Assembly (NCBI GenBank): GCA_031290635.1
Contig: JAITNE010000149.1
Span: forward strand, 1 to 13,880
Origin: Tannerella sp.
GTDB taxonomy: Bacteria > Bacteroidota > Bacteroidia > Bacteroidales > Tannerellaceae
Direction of reading: 5' to 3'
Length of the DNA stretch: 13,880 nucleotides
Shown here: positions 7,046 through 13,880 of the stretch, one piece after another
How positions within the stretch are numbered: the stretch's first letter is position 1
Layout of the letters: every line of letters begins with the position of its first letter
Notes under the pieces: generated by a model
What the model was told of the DNA's origin: nothing
The model's database searches: none
The model's input: only the letters and a program-made list of their open reading frames with translations
Made by a program: the position numbers and the translations under genes

Positions 7046-7390
7046 ATGCAAACGAAAGAATTACGTAGAGAAAAGATAAAGAAGAGCATCCGGGGCAAAG
7101 TTTCCGGTACAGCTGAGCGTCCGCGTCTGACAGTGTTCAGAAGCAACAAACAGATATATGCTCAGGTCATCGATGACGTAGCCGGCCGCACTATTGCAGC
7201 CGCCTCATCGCTAAAGATAGCCGACAAGGCCGCTAAGAAAGAAATAGCAGCCCAAGTAGGCTCACAGATAGCTACTAACGCTAAGGCCGCAGGTATTGAG
7301 ACCGTAGTGTTCGACCGTAACGGCTATCTCTATCATGGGAGAATCAAAGAATTGGCTGATGCAGCACGCAAAGGTGGACTCATTTTCTAA
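7046..7390 (+). CDS. rplR: 50S ribosomal protein L18 (uL18)
   Basis: 5S rRNA-binding protein of the central protuberance, assembling with L5. It has 114 residues, near the E. coli length of 117. Recognised from [20 protein letters not shown] (25-44), the central [18 protein letters not shown] stretch, and the C-terminal [20 protein letters not shown] (89-108) then GLIF. The start ATG 7046 encodes [18 protein letters not shown]. No SD; purine-rich leader. Confidence 0.97.
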   Translation: MQTKELRREKIKKSIRGKVSGTAERPRLTVFRSNKQIYAQVIDDVAGRTIAAASSLKIADKAAKKEIAAQVGSQIATNAKAAGIETVVFDRNGYLYHGRIKELADAARKGGLIF

Positions 7391-7415
7391 ATTGACAATA
7401 AAATTATAAAATCTT

Positions 7416-7931
7416 ATGGCAATAAACAATAGAGTTAAATCGACAAACGATTTAGTATTAGAGGACAAGTTGGTGGCAGTCAACCGCGTTACCAAGGTAA
7501 CAAAGGGAGGTCGCACGTTCACCTTCGCGGCTATCGTAGTAGTTGGCGACGGCAAAGGCGTCATCGGCTGGGGGCTTGGTAAGGCAGGCGAAGTAACGAC
7601 AGCAGTCGAGAAAGGCGTCGAAGCCGCTAAGAAGAACCTGATAAAGATACCTGTCTATAAAGGCACTATCCCTCACGAGCAAGTAGCTAAGTTTGGCGGC
7701 GCAGAAGTGCTCCTCAAGCCCGCTTCGGCCGGTACGGGAGTGAAAGCAGGCGGCGCTATGCGCGCTGTGCTCGAAAGCGTAGGCGTCAAAGACGTACTTG
7801 CAAAGTCGAAAGGCTCATCTAACCCTCACAACCTCGTCAAGGCGACCCTCGCGGCTCTTAACGAGATGCGTAGCCCCTATATGGTAGCACAGAATCGTGG
7901 TATATCAGTCGAAAGAGTATTCAACGGATAA
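7416..7931 (+). CDS. rpsE: 30S ribosomal protein S5 (uS5)
   Basis: Small-subunit protein at the mRNA entry and the decoding-site back; affects fidelity and, in E. coli, spectinomycin sensitivity. It has 171 residues, near normal. The N-terminal dsRBD-like domain carries [19 protein letters not shown] (26-44) and [10 protein letters not shown]. The C-terminal domain carries [18 protein letters not shown] (103-120) and [16 protein letters not shown]. Start ATG 7416; the upstream spacer is AT-rich and contains ATTGACAAT. The gap to rpmD is 11 nt. Confidence 0.98.
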   Translation: MAINNRVKSTNDLVLEDKLVAVNRVTKVTKGGRTFTFAAIVVVGDGKGVIGWGLGKAGEVTTAVEKGVEAAKKNLIKIPVYKGTIPHEQVAKFGGAEVLLKPASAGTGVKAGGAMRAVLESVGVKDVLAKSKGSSNPHNLVKATLAALNEMRSPYMVAQNRGISVERVFNG

Positions 7932-7942
7932 TTAGTTAAATT

Positions 7943-8119
7943 ATGGCAACAGTAAAGATTACACAGATTAAGAGCCGTATAGGCAGTCCTAAAGACCAGA
8001 AAAGAACTTTGGACGCTTTGGGATTGACCAAGATGCACAAGACGGTCGAGCACCAAGCAACGCCGTCAATAGAAGGCATGATAAGGAAAGTGAAACACTT
8101 AGTAAAAATTGAAAATTAA
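7943..8119 (+). CDS. rpmD: 50S ribosomal protein L30 (uL30)
   Basis: Small peripheral 50S protein present in the bacterial short form. The open frame from ATG 7943 to TAA 8117-8119 encodes 58 residues: it starts MATVKITQIKSRIGSPKDQK (1-20) and continues TLDALGLTKMHKTVEHQ (22-38), the diagnostic L30 core. Position between rpsE and rplO is invariant. It has gaps of 11 nt upstream and 6 nt downstream. No SD. Because it is short it is easily missed in automated ORF listing. Confidence 0.96.
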   Translation: MATVKITQIKSRIGSPKDQKRTLDALGLTKMHKTVEHQATPSIEGMIRKVKHLVKIEN

Positions 8120-8125
8120 ACAGAT

Positions 8126-8602
8126 ATGAATTTGTCAAATTTAAAACCCGCAGCCGGTTCAACGAAAACGCGCAAACGCATAGGTCGCGGCCCCGGTTCC
8201 GGTCTGGGAGGTACCTCTACACGAGGACACAAGGGCGCTAAAGCACGCTCGGGCTACAAGAGCAAGACAGGTTTCGAGGGCGGACAGATGCCTTTGCAAC
8301 GTCGTTTGCCCAAGTTCGGTTTCAAGAATATCAACCGCGTCGAATATAAGGCAATCAACCTTTCGACCCTGCAAAAGTTGGCCGACGACCGCCAAATATC
8401 GACTATAGGCGTTGCCGAACTCATCGAAGCCGGCTTCATCTCGTCGTCGCAGTTAGTCAAGATACTTTCGAAAGGCGAACTGACAGCTAAAATCGACGTT
8501 ACGGCTCATGCCTTCTCGAAATCGGCTGAAGCAGCAATAGCAGCCGCAGGCGGTACAACAACCAAATTAACTTTAAAACATAAAGCTAATGAGAGTAGTT
8601 GA
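8126..8602 (+). CDS. rplO: 50S ribosomal protein L15 (uL15)
   Basis: Large-subunit assembly protein with an extended basic N-terminus that winds through 23S rRNA. It has 158 residues, slightly longer than usual Bacteroides (about 148). Motifs: RIGRGPGSGLGGTSTRGHKG (18-37), FEGGQMPLQRRLPKFGFKN (49-67). The 3' end overlaps the secY start by 14 nt, so its last codons (NESS) also encode the secY N-terminus in another frame. Translational coupling to secY is likely. Confidence 0.97.
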   Translation: MNLSNLKPAAGSTKTRKRIGRGPGSGLGGTSTRGHKGAKARSGYKSKTGFEGGQMPLQRRLPKFGFKNINRVEYKAINLSTLQKLADDRQISTIGVAELIEAGFISSSQLVKILSKGELTAKIDVTAHAFSKSAEAAIAAAGGTTTKLTLKHKANESS

Positions 8603-9932
8603 TACTATTAAAAATATTTGGAAAATAGAGGATCTCAAACAACGCATCCTTATAACAGCGCTCTACGTTGCTATCTATCTTTTCGGTACATACGTGGTAA
8701 TACCCGGTATCGACCCGAAAGACTTGACAGCTCTTTCCGCGCAGACGCGCGGCGGACTCTTAGCGTTGCTTGATATGTTCTCGGGCGGCGCGTTCTCGAA
8801 TGCTTCCATCTTCGCGCTCGGCATCATGCCCTATATCTCGGCTTCCATCGTGATGCAGTTGGTGACAATTGTAATCCCTTCGTTCCAGAAATTGCAACGC
8901 GAAGGCGAGAGCGGACGTAGAAAAATTAACCAGATGACGCGCTACCTCACCGTAGCCATCCTTATAGTGCAAGGCTTTGCATACCTGACTAACCTCAACA
9001 GTCAGTTGATGCAGGTAGGCGCTTCAATGCCGGTAGGTCTCTGGTTTAAGATACAGTCCATCATCATCATGGCAGCAGGCTCAATGTTTGTGCTCTGGAT
9101 CGGCGAACGCATCACCGACAAAGGTATAGGCAACGGTATATCCTTCATCATTATGATAGGTATCATCAACCGCCTGCCGCAAGCGTTGGTACAGGAATTT
9201 TCGTCGCGTATGAACGAAGAAGCCGGTGGTTTGGTTATGTTTATCCTCGAAATGCTCCTTCTGCTGTTCGTCATCGCAGGCGCTATCATGCTTGTGCAGG
9301 GGACGCGCAAGGTGCCCGTACAATATGCCAAACGCATAGTAGGCAACAAACAGTATGGCGGCGCTCGACAGTATATCCCGCTCAAAGTCAATGCAGCTAA
9401 CGTTATGCCTATTATCTTTGCGCAAGCTATCATGTTCATTCCCCTTGCGCTGGTAGGCATGTGGCAAACCGGCGGCGAAGTCAACTCGTTCCTGCAAGCA
9501 TTCATGAGTAATGACGGCTTCTGGTACAACTTTGTTTTCGCCGTAGTAATCATAGCATTCACGTACTTCTATACGGCTATAACAATCAATCCTACGCAGA
9601 TGGCTGATGACCTCAAACGTAACAACGGCTTTATCCCCGGCGTCAAACCCGGCAAAGCCACTAAAGATTATCTCGACGCTATCATGGACCGCATAACCTT
9701 TCCGGGTGCGATATTCCTTGCTACCGTCGCTATACTGCCGGCTTTCGCTCGATTAGCCGGCGTAAGTCAGGGCTTCGCACAATTCTTCGGAGGTACGTCC
9801 CTGCTTATCCTCGTGGGAGTTATACTTGATACACTGCAACAGGTGGAGAGCCACTTGTTGATGCGACACTACGACGGCCTTCTCAAGTCCGGCAGAATAA
9901 AAGGACGGGCAGGCTCTGTAGCCGCATACTAA
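8589..9932 (+). CDS. secY: Protein translocase subunit SecY
   Basis: Channel-forming subunit of the inner-membrane SecYEG translocon; passes unfolded proteins across and into the membrane. It has 447 residues with ten predicted hydrophobic segments, near 19-39, 75-97, 117-136, 153-171, 180-198, 215-236, 270-290, 312-332, 371-392 and 398-415. SecY signatures GIMPYISASIVMQL (78-91) and the cytosolic loop YGGARQYIPLKVNAANVMP (256-274) are clear, as is GIGNGISFII (179-188). The start at ATG 8589 (MRVVDTIKNIWKIEDLKQRI) lies inside rplO; the typical N-terminal NIWKIEDLxQRI supports it. A 9-nt gap precedes map; adk is absent between them. Confidence 0.98.
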   Translation: MRVVDTIKNIWKIEDLKQRILITALYVAIYLFGTYVVIPGIDPKDLTALSAQTRGGLLALLDMFSGGAFSNASIFALGIMPYISASIVMQLVTIVIPSFQKLQREGESGRRKINQMTRYLTVAILIVQGFAYLTNLNSQLMQVGASMPVGLWFKIQSIIIMAAGSMFVLWIGERITDKGIGNGISFIIMIGIINRLPQALVQEFSSRMNEEAGGLVMFILEMLLLLFVIAGAIMLVQGTRKVPVQYAKRIVGNKQYGGARQYIPLKVNAANVMPIIFAQAIMFIPLALVGMWQTGGEVNSFLQAFMSNDGFWYNFVFAVVIIAFTYFYTAITINPTQMADDLKRNNGFIPGVKPGKATKDYLDAIMDRITFPGAIFLATVAILPAFARLAGVSQGFAQFFGGTSLLILVGVILDTLQQVESHLLMRHYDGLLKSGRIKGRAGSVAAY

Positions 9933-9941
9933 TTTGACATT

Positions 9942-10724
9942 ATGATATATCTGAAGACGGACGAAGAAATCGGTCTTATGTATGAAGCAAACCATCTTGT
10001 AGGCTTGACCTTAGGTGAACTTGCCAAACATATCCGCCCCGGCGTCTCTACTCTTCAACTGAACGATATTGCCGACGCCTTTATCCGCGACCATAAGGCT
10101 ACACCAGCCTTTCTCGGATACAACGGCTTTCCGAAATCTATCTGTACCTCGGTCAACGAGGTCATAGTGCACGGGATACCATCCGACAAGACTATCTTGC
10201 AGGAAGGCGATATTATCTCGGTTGATTGTGGAACATATCTCAACGGCTTCGTCGGCGATTCAGCCTACACCTTCTGCGTCGGCGAGGTCTCGGAAGATAC
10301 CCGGAAACTGCTGCGTACTACAAAGGAAGCGCTCTATAAAGGTATCGAAAAAGCTATTGTCGGCAACCGCGTAGGCGACGTCAGCAATGCTGTTCAATCC
10401 TACTGCGAGGCTCGTAACTACTCGGTAGTACGCGAGTTAATCGGACACGGTTGCGGACGGAAGATGCACGAAGACCCCGAAGTGCCTAACTACGGACGAC
10501 GCGGCTGCGGACCACGACTGAGCAAAGGCATGTGCATCTGCATAGAGCCGATGATCAATCAAGGCAGCAAAAACGTTAGCTGGGACGATGATCAATGGAC
10601 TGTTCGTACCCGCGACCGCCGACGTTCTGCTCACTTCGAGCACTGCATTGCTATTCTGGACGAGGGGCCGCGAATACTCTCAACATTTGAGTACGTAGAA
10701 GATATAGTTGGAAAAGAAATTTAA
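9942..10724 (+). CDS. map: Methionine aminopeptidase, type I
   Basis: Cytosolic metalloenzyme that removes the initiator Met from nascent proteins. It has 260 residues in the pita-bread fold, close to E. coli (264). All five metal ligands are visible: Asp95 (SVDCG), Asp106 (VGDSA), His176 (KMHEDPEVPNYG), Glu202 (IEPMIN) and Glu233 (AHFEH). The substrate-contact His77 (VHGIP) is also present. The residue matching E. coli His178 is Asn183, as in other HEDPxVPN-type enzymes such as B. subtilis, so this is a subfamily trait. There is no N-terminal zinc-finger extension. Its place between secY and infA is normal for Bacteroidota and links processing to ribosome supply. Confidence 0.97.
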   Translation: MIYLKTDEEIGLMYEANHLVGLTLGELAKHIRPGVSTLQLNDIADAFIRDHKATPAFLGYNGFPKSICTSVNEVIVHGIPSDKTILQEGDIISVDCGTYLNGFVGDSAYTFCVGEVSEDTRKLLRTTKEALYKGIEKAIVGNRVGDVSNAVQSYCEARNYSVVRELIGHGCGRKMHEDPEVPNYGRRGCGPRLSKGMCICIEPMINQGSKNVSWDDDQWTVRTRDRRRSAHFEHCIAILDEGPRILSTFEYVEDIVGKEI

Positions 10725-10732
10725 TTTGATAT

Positions 10733-10951
10733 ATGGCTAAGCAAACGGCAATAGAACAAGATGGACTGATAATCGAAGCGTTATCAAATGCGATGTTTCG
10801 GGTCGAGTTGGAAAACGGACACAAGATAACAGCGCATATTTCGGGAAAGATGAGGATGCACTACATCAAAATCCTGCCCGGCGACAAGGTGCGCGTCGAA
10901 ATGTCTCCCTACGATTTGTCAAAAGGCCGTATCGCATTCAGATATAAGTAG
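10733..10951 (+). CDS. infA: Translation initiation factor IF-1
   Basis: OB-fold factor that occupies the 30S A site during initiation and assists IF-2 and IF-3. It has 72 residues, the universal length. Motifs: [20 protein letters not shown] (1-20), then [20 protein letters not shown] and [18 protein letters not shown] (50-67) with the terminal FRYK. The start ATG 10733 is 8 nt after map. The TAG stop (10949-10951) is part of a long palindrome. Confidence 0.98.
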   Translation: MAKQTAIEQDGLIIEALSNAMFRVELENGHKITAHISGKMRMHYIKILPGDKVRVEMSPYDLSKGRIAFRYK

Positions 10952-10975
10952 AGACGGGGCGCGCCCCGTCTGTAC
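10948..10975 (+). repeat. 28-bp GC-rich near-perfect palindrome overlapping infA stop
   Basis: The inner 20 bp (10952-10971) are a perfect palindrome centred on GGGGCGCGCCCC. A single G/G mismatch at 10951/10972 is followed by three more pairs (GTA with TAC), giving 28 bp. The outer left arm includes the infA stop codon. Downstream is CAGAAGATAGAAAG, with no T-run, so it is not a standard terminator. It resembles REP-type dispersed palindromes with GTAGAGAC-like ends found in Bacteroidota and cyanobacteria. As RNA it would form a very stable stem, possibly protecting 3' ends or separating infA from rpmJ. Membership in a repeat family was not checked. Confidence 0.7.
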
Positions 10976-11010
10976 AGAAGATAGAAAGTAACAAATAAAT
11001 AGATAAAGCT

Positions 11011-11127
11011 ATGAAGGTAAGAGCATCATTAAAGAAACGAAGTCCTGAGTGCAAGATTGTGCGCCGTAAAGGACGTTTGTATTTGATTAACAAGAAAAAC
11101 CCCAAGTTTAAAACACGACAGGGTTAA
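11011..11127 (+). CDS. rpmJ: 50S ribosomal protein L36 (bL36), zinc-free form
   Basis: Smallest 50S protein, at the base of the L7/L12 stalk region. ATG 11011 to TAA 11125-11127 gives 38 residues, starting [20 protein letters not shown] (1-20) and ending KTRQG. The normal Cys11-Cys14-Cys27-His33 zinc site is Ser11, Cys14, Asn27, Phe33 here, so zinc cannot be bound in the usual way; this is the C-minus form, as I recall for Bacteroides. It sits 59 nt after infA, beyond the palindrome, and 34 nt before rpsM. Confidence 0.96.
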   Translation: MKVRASLKKRSPECKIVRRKGRLYLINKKNPKFKTRQG

Positions 11128-11161
11128 GTGAGAATTTTTAACTAATTAAATAAATTAAACT

Positions 11162-11542
11162 ATGGCGATAAGAATAGTCGGAGTAGATTTGCCGCAGGAC
11201 AAACGAGGTGAAATAGCCTTAACCTACATCTTCGGAGTAGGTCGCAGCGCGTCAAATCAGATTTTAAAGAAAGCCGGTATCGATAAGAACATCAAGGTCA
11301 AGGACTGGTCGGACGACCAGGCAGCCAAGATACGCGAGGTCATCGGTAACGAGTACAAGGTGGAGGGCGACCTCCGCTCGGAGACGCAGCTTAACATCAA
11401 GCGTTTGATGGATATAGGCTGTTATCGTGGCGTGCGTCATCGCATCGGACTTCCCGTACGCGGGCAAAGTACGAAGAACAATGCCCGCACCCGTCGCGGT
11501 AAGAAGAAAACTGTTGCAAACAAGAAAAAAGCTACTAAATAA
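11162..11542 (+). CDS. rpsM: 30S ribosomal protein S13 (uS13)
   Basis: Small-subunit head protein forming inter-subunit bridges and contacting P-site tRNA through its C-terminal tail. It has 126 residues. N-terminus [20 protein letters not shown] with [13 protein letters not shown] (24-36); C-terminal signature [17 protein letters not shown] (87-103) then [13 protein letters not shown]. The tail ends in a lysine-rich stretch. Start ATG 11162 follows an AT-rich, SD-less 34-nt spacer. It begins the alpha-type part of the cluster. Confidence 0.98.
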   Translation: MAIRIVGVDLPQDKRGEIALTYIFGVGRSASNQILKKAGIDKNIKVKDWSDDQAAKIREVIGNEYKVEGDLRSETQLNIKRLMDIGCYRGVRHRIGLPVRGQSTKNNARTRRGKKKTVANKKKATK

Positions 11543-11551
11543 GAATTGATT

Positions 11552-11941
11552 ATGGCAAAGAAAACAGTCGCAACAAAGAAAAGAAAAGTTAAGGTTGACG
11601 CCTACGGTGAGGCGCATGTCCACTCGTCGTTCAACAATATCATCATCTCGCTTACTAATGGCGACGGACAGGTGATAAGTTGGTCTTCGGCAGGTAAGAT
11701 GGGCTTCCGCAGCTCTAAGAAAAACACCCCTTATGCAGCGCAGATGGCCGCACAAGACTGCTCAAAAGTAGCCTTCGACCTCGGTCTGCGCAAGGTCAGG
11801 GTTTTTATCAAAGGTCCGGGTAACGGTCGCGAATCCGCTGTGCGTACTATCAACGCCGCCGGTATTGAAGTAACCGAAATTGTTGACGTGACGCCGCTGC
11901 CACACAATGGCTGCCGTCCGCCTAAACGTAGAAGAGTATAA
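11552..11941 (+). CDS. rpsK: 30S ribosomal protein S11 (uS11)
   Basis: Platform protein near the mRNA exit channel and anti-Shine-Dalgarno region. From ATG 11552 it has 129 residues; an in-frame TTG at 11546 is less likely because [20 protein letters not shown] is the family N-terminus. Motifs: [15 protein letters not shown] (25-39), [11 protein letters not shown] (57-67), KGPGNGRES (87-95), [13 protein letters not shown] (117-129). Asn119-Gly120 is the same position that is isoaspartate in E. coli S11. Followed after 20 nt by rpsD. Confidence 0.97.
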   Translation: MAKKTVATKKRKVKVDAYGEAHVHSSFNNIIISLTNGDGQVISWSSAGKMGFRSSKKNTPYAAQMAAQDCSKVAFDLGLRKVRVFIKGPGNGRESAVRTINAAGIEVTEIVDVTPLPHNGCRPPKRRRV

Positions 11942-11961
11942 AACAATAAAACAGAAAAGAA

Positions 11962-12567
11962 ATGGCAAGATATACAGGTCCAAAAACAAAGATTGCACGC
12001 AAGTTTGGCGAAGCCATATTCGGCCCGGACAAAGTTCTTGAACGTAAGAACTATCCTCCCGGACAGCACGGCCTCAACCGCCGCCGCAAAACATCCGAAT
12101 ACGGTTTACAGCTGCGTGAGAAACAAAAGGCGAAGTACACCTACGGCGTGCTTGAGAAACAGTTCCGCAACCTCTTCGAGAAGGCGTCGCGCTCTAAAGG
12201 TATCACCGGCGAAGTACTGCTACAGCTACTCGAAAGCCGCCTTGATAACGTCGTTTTCCGCCTCGGCCTCGCACCTACCCGCGATGCGGCCCGGCAACTC
12301 GTATCCCATCGACATATCACCGTTGACGGCAAGGTATTAAATATACCCTCATATTCCGTCAAACCCTCGCAGATAGTAGGTGTACGCGAACGCTCAAAGT
12401 CGCTCGAAGTAATAGCAAACGCTCTCTCGGGCTTCAACCACAGCAAATATCCATGGATAGAGTGGGAACAAGCATCCTTGAGCGGCAAACTCCTCCACCT
12501 GCCGGAACGCTCCGACATACCGGAGAACATTACCGAACAGTTAATAGTTGAATTGTACTCTAAATAA
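11962..12567 (+). CDS. rpsD: 30S ribosomal protein S4 (uS4), zinc-free form
   Basis: Primary 16S rRNA-binding assembly initiator of the 30S body and part of the mRNA entry ring with S3 and S5. It has 201 residues, near E. coli (206). No Cys is present, so the N-terminal zinc site of some lineages is absent. The S4 RNA-binding domain spans about 92-155 ([20 protein letters not shown], then [14 protein letters not shown]). In E. coli S4 represses the alpha operon; no leader pseudoknot was recognised here. A 6-nt gap to rpoA. Confidence 0.98.
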   Translation: MARYTGPKTKIARKFGEAIFGPDKVLERKNYPPGQHGLNRRRKTSEYGLQLREKQKAKYTYGVLEKQFRNLFEKASRSKGITGEVLLQLLESRLDNVVFRLGLAPTRDAARQLVSHRHITVDGKVLNIPSYSVKPSQIVGVRERSKSLEVIANALSGFNHSKYPWIEWEQASLSGKLLHLPERSDIPENITEQLIVELYSK

Positions 12568-12573
12568 CCGATT

Positions 12574-13575
12574 ATGGCAATATTAGCATTCCAGAAACCA
12601 GATAAAGTATTAATGTTAGAAACGAACGCATCATTCGGTAAATTCGAATTTCGTCCGTTGGAGCCCGGCTACGGCATCACCATTGGTAATGCACTCCGTC
12701 GCATCCTATTGTCATCATTGGAAGGTTATGCCATTTCATCGGTGAAAATAGAAGGAGTAGAGCATGAGTTCGCATCCATTCCGGGCGTACTCGAAGATGT
12801 AACCAATATCATCCTCAACCTCAAGAAAGTACGTTTCAAACGTACAATCGAAGACCCGGAAGGCTTCGAGCAGGAAAGCGTAACAGTCTCGATAGCCAAA
12901 AAAGAAGTGTTCAACGCAGCTGATATAGGCAAGGAAATAGGCGGCGGCTTCGAAGTTCTGAATCCGGAACTCGAAATATGTCACCTTGACCCCGGCGCGT
13001 CAATGCAGATAGTGCTAACTATCAACAAAGGACGCGGATACGTGCCTGCCGACGAGCACCAGACAAGCGAAGACCTCAACGTCATAGCCATCGATTCTAT
13101 CTATACGCCTATCCGTAATGTCAAATATACGGTAGATAACTTCCGCGTAGAACAAAAAACGGACTTCGAGAAACTCGTTGTCGAAATTACTACAGATGGC
13201 TCTGTTCACCCCAAAGAAGCGTTAAAAGAATCAGCCCGCATACTGATACAACACTTCATGCTCTTCTCGGACGATAAGATAGCAACCGAAACAGTCGAAT
13301 TTGATGAAAATGAAGAGTTTGACGAAGAAGCGCTTCACATGCGCCAATTGCTCAAATCGCACCTCACCGAAATGGACCTCTCCGTCCGTGCGCTCAACTG
13401 CCTCAAATCGGCAGAAGTAGCTACATTAGGCGAACTCGTTCACTATAACAAGAACGATCTGCTTAAATTCCGTAACTTCGGCAAAAAGTCATTGACCGAA
13501 CTCGACGACCTGCTCGACCGTCTGAACCTTTCTTTCGGAATGGAGATCGCTAAATATAAATTAGATAAAGATTAA
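12574..13575 (+). CDS. rpoA: DNA-directed RNA polymerase subunit alpha
   Basis: Alpha dimer nucleates RNA polymerase assembly; the C-terminal domain binds UP-element DNA and regulators. It has 333 residues, full length. The N-terminal domain spans about 1-235 with [20 protein letters not shown] (32-51) and the [11 protein letters not shown] segment. An acidic linker ([14 protein letters not shown]) follows. The C-terminal domain from about 255 holds [20 protein letters not shown] (269-288) and [13 protein letters not shown]. Arg272, Asn275, Lys304 and Lys305 correspond to DNA-contact residues of E. coli (Arg265 region), so UP-element binding capacity looks intact. Gaps of 6 nt on both sides. 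Confidence 0.98.
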   Translation: MAILAFQKPDKVLMLETNASFGKFEFRPLEPGYGITIGNALRRILLSSLEGYAISSVKIEGVEHEFASIPGVLEDVTNIILNLKKVRFKRTIEDPEGFEQESVTVSIAKKEVFNAADIGKEIGGGFEVLNPELEICHLDPGASMQIVLTINKGRGYVPADEHQTSEDLNVIAIDSIYTPIRNVKYTVDNFRVEQKTDFEKLVVEITTDGSVHPKEALKESARILIQHFMLFSDDKIATETVEFDENEEFDEEALHMRQLLKSHLTEMDLSVRALNCLKSAEVATLGELVHYNKNDLLKFRNFGKKSLTELDDLLDRLNLSFGMEIAKYKLDKD

Positions 13576-13581
13576 TAAGCA

Positions 13582-13880
13582 ATGAGACACAATAAGAAAA
13601 TAAATCATTTAGGCCGTACAAGCTCACATCGCGAGGCAATGCTTTCGAACATGGCCGCCTCACTTATCAAGCACAAACGTATCTTCACGACAACAGCTAA
13701 AGCCAAGTCGTTGCGCAGGTACGTAGAGCCGCTTATCACCAGGTCGAAGGAAGATACGACGCACTCGCGCCGTACCGTCTTCTCCTATCTCCAAGACAAA
13801 GTGGCAGTTACCGAACTGTTTACCGTCGTCTCGCAAAAGGTAGGCGACCGTCCGGGCGGTTACACTCGTATCCTCAAGAC
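13582..13880 (+). CDS. rplQ: 50S ribosomal protein L17 (bL17), 3'-truncated
   Basis: Large-subunit protein near the tunnel exit. ATG 13582 opens a frame that runs off the window end after 99 complete codons. N-terminus [20 protein letters not shown] (1-20) is the L17 signature, with [20 protein letters not shown] (32-51) and [13 protein letters not shown] at the window edge. Bacteroidota L17 often has a C-terminal extension (Ala/Lys-rich); this cannot be seen here. It ends the alpha part of the cluster in most bacteria. Confidence 0.96.
   Translation, partial: MRHNKKINHLGRTSSHREAMLSNMAASLIKHKRIFTTTAKAKSLRRYVEPLITRSKEDTTHSRRTVFSYLQDKVAVTELFTVVSQKVGDRPGGYTRILK

Noticed and set aside
9002..9562. 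Long open frame (186 codons) on the minus strand
   Set aside because: Lies fully inside secY, antisense; composition is a shadow of conserved membrane-segment codons and it has no recognisable motif.
9930..9941. Bacteroidota -7 promoter element (TAnnTTTG) before map
   Set aside because: Spacing is one base short (TAATTTG), and no TTTG -33 partner was seen at the proper distance.
10948..10985. Intrinsic terminator after infA
   Set aside because: Very stable stem but followed by purine-rich sequence with no T-run.
11546..11551. Alternative TTG start for rpsK
   Set aside because: ATG 11552 gives the family N-terminus MAKKT; the TTG adds two unconserved residues.
11264..11755. 163-codon open frame on the minus strand
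   Set aside because: Antisense across rpsM and rpsK, both certain genes; no family resemblance.
1..13880. CRISPR array, tRNA, rRNA, insertion sequence or defence genes
   Set aside because: No spaced direct repeats, cloverleaf-like stretches, transposase or defence motifs were seen; essentially all sequence is accounted for by ribosomal-operon genes.

Overview
This window is the continuous ribosomal-protein super-operon (S10, spc and alpha segments) of a member of the Bacteroidota, most likely Bacteroidales. All 28 genes lie on the + strand: rplD(partial)-rplW-rplB-rpsS-rplV-rpsC-rplP-rpmC-rpsQ-rplN-rplX-rplE-rpsN-rpsH-rplF-rplR-rpsE-rpmD-rplO-secY-map-infA-rpmJ-rpsM-rpsK-rpsD-rpoA-rplQ(partial). 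The assignment to Bacteroidota rests on three things: the wording of conserved proteins (for example the S3 N-terminus [13 protein letters not shown] and the L36 form [14 protein letters not shown]); the order secY-map-infA-rpmJ with no adk; and the A-rich gene starts that mostly lack Shine-Dalgarno (SD) sequences. I cannot name a genus.

Layout. Positions 1-3926 carry the S10-type part (L4, L23, L2, S19, L22, S3, L16) and 3932-4410 carry L29 and S17. Positions 4412-9932 carry the spc part (L14 to SecY). Positions 9942-11127 carry map, infA and rpmJ. Positions 11162-13880 carry the alpha part (S13, S11, S4, RNA polymerase alpha, L17). Genes are tightly packed, from a 14-nt overlap to a 70-nt gap. 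No stretch above 100 nt is gene-free, and I found no convincing internal promoter or intrinsic terminator. The first gene lacks about a dozen N-terminal codons and the last runs off the window end.

The products work together as the core of translation: large- and small-subunit proteins, initiation factor IF-1, the methionine aminopeptidase that trims new proteins at the ribosome, the SecY channel that receives exported chains, and the alpha subunit that nucleates RNA polymerase. The zinc-binding cysteines are missing from S14, S4 and L36.

The window is mostly ordinary. I see no hidden accessory system. The most unusual element is a long Gly/Arg-rich (RGG-type) C-terminal tail on ribosomal protein S3, containing a 48-bp imperfect tandem repeat. 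Secondary points are a 28-bp near-perfect GC-rich palindrome that overlaps the infA stop codon, a small perfect hairpin in the largest spacer (rpsN-rpsH), strong SD sequences at only rplW, rplE and rplF, and recurring AT-rich words in spacers.
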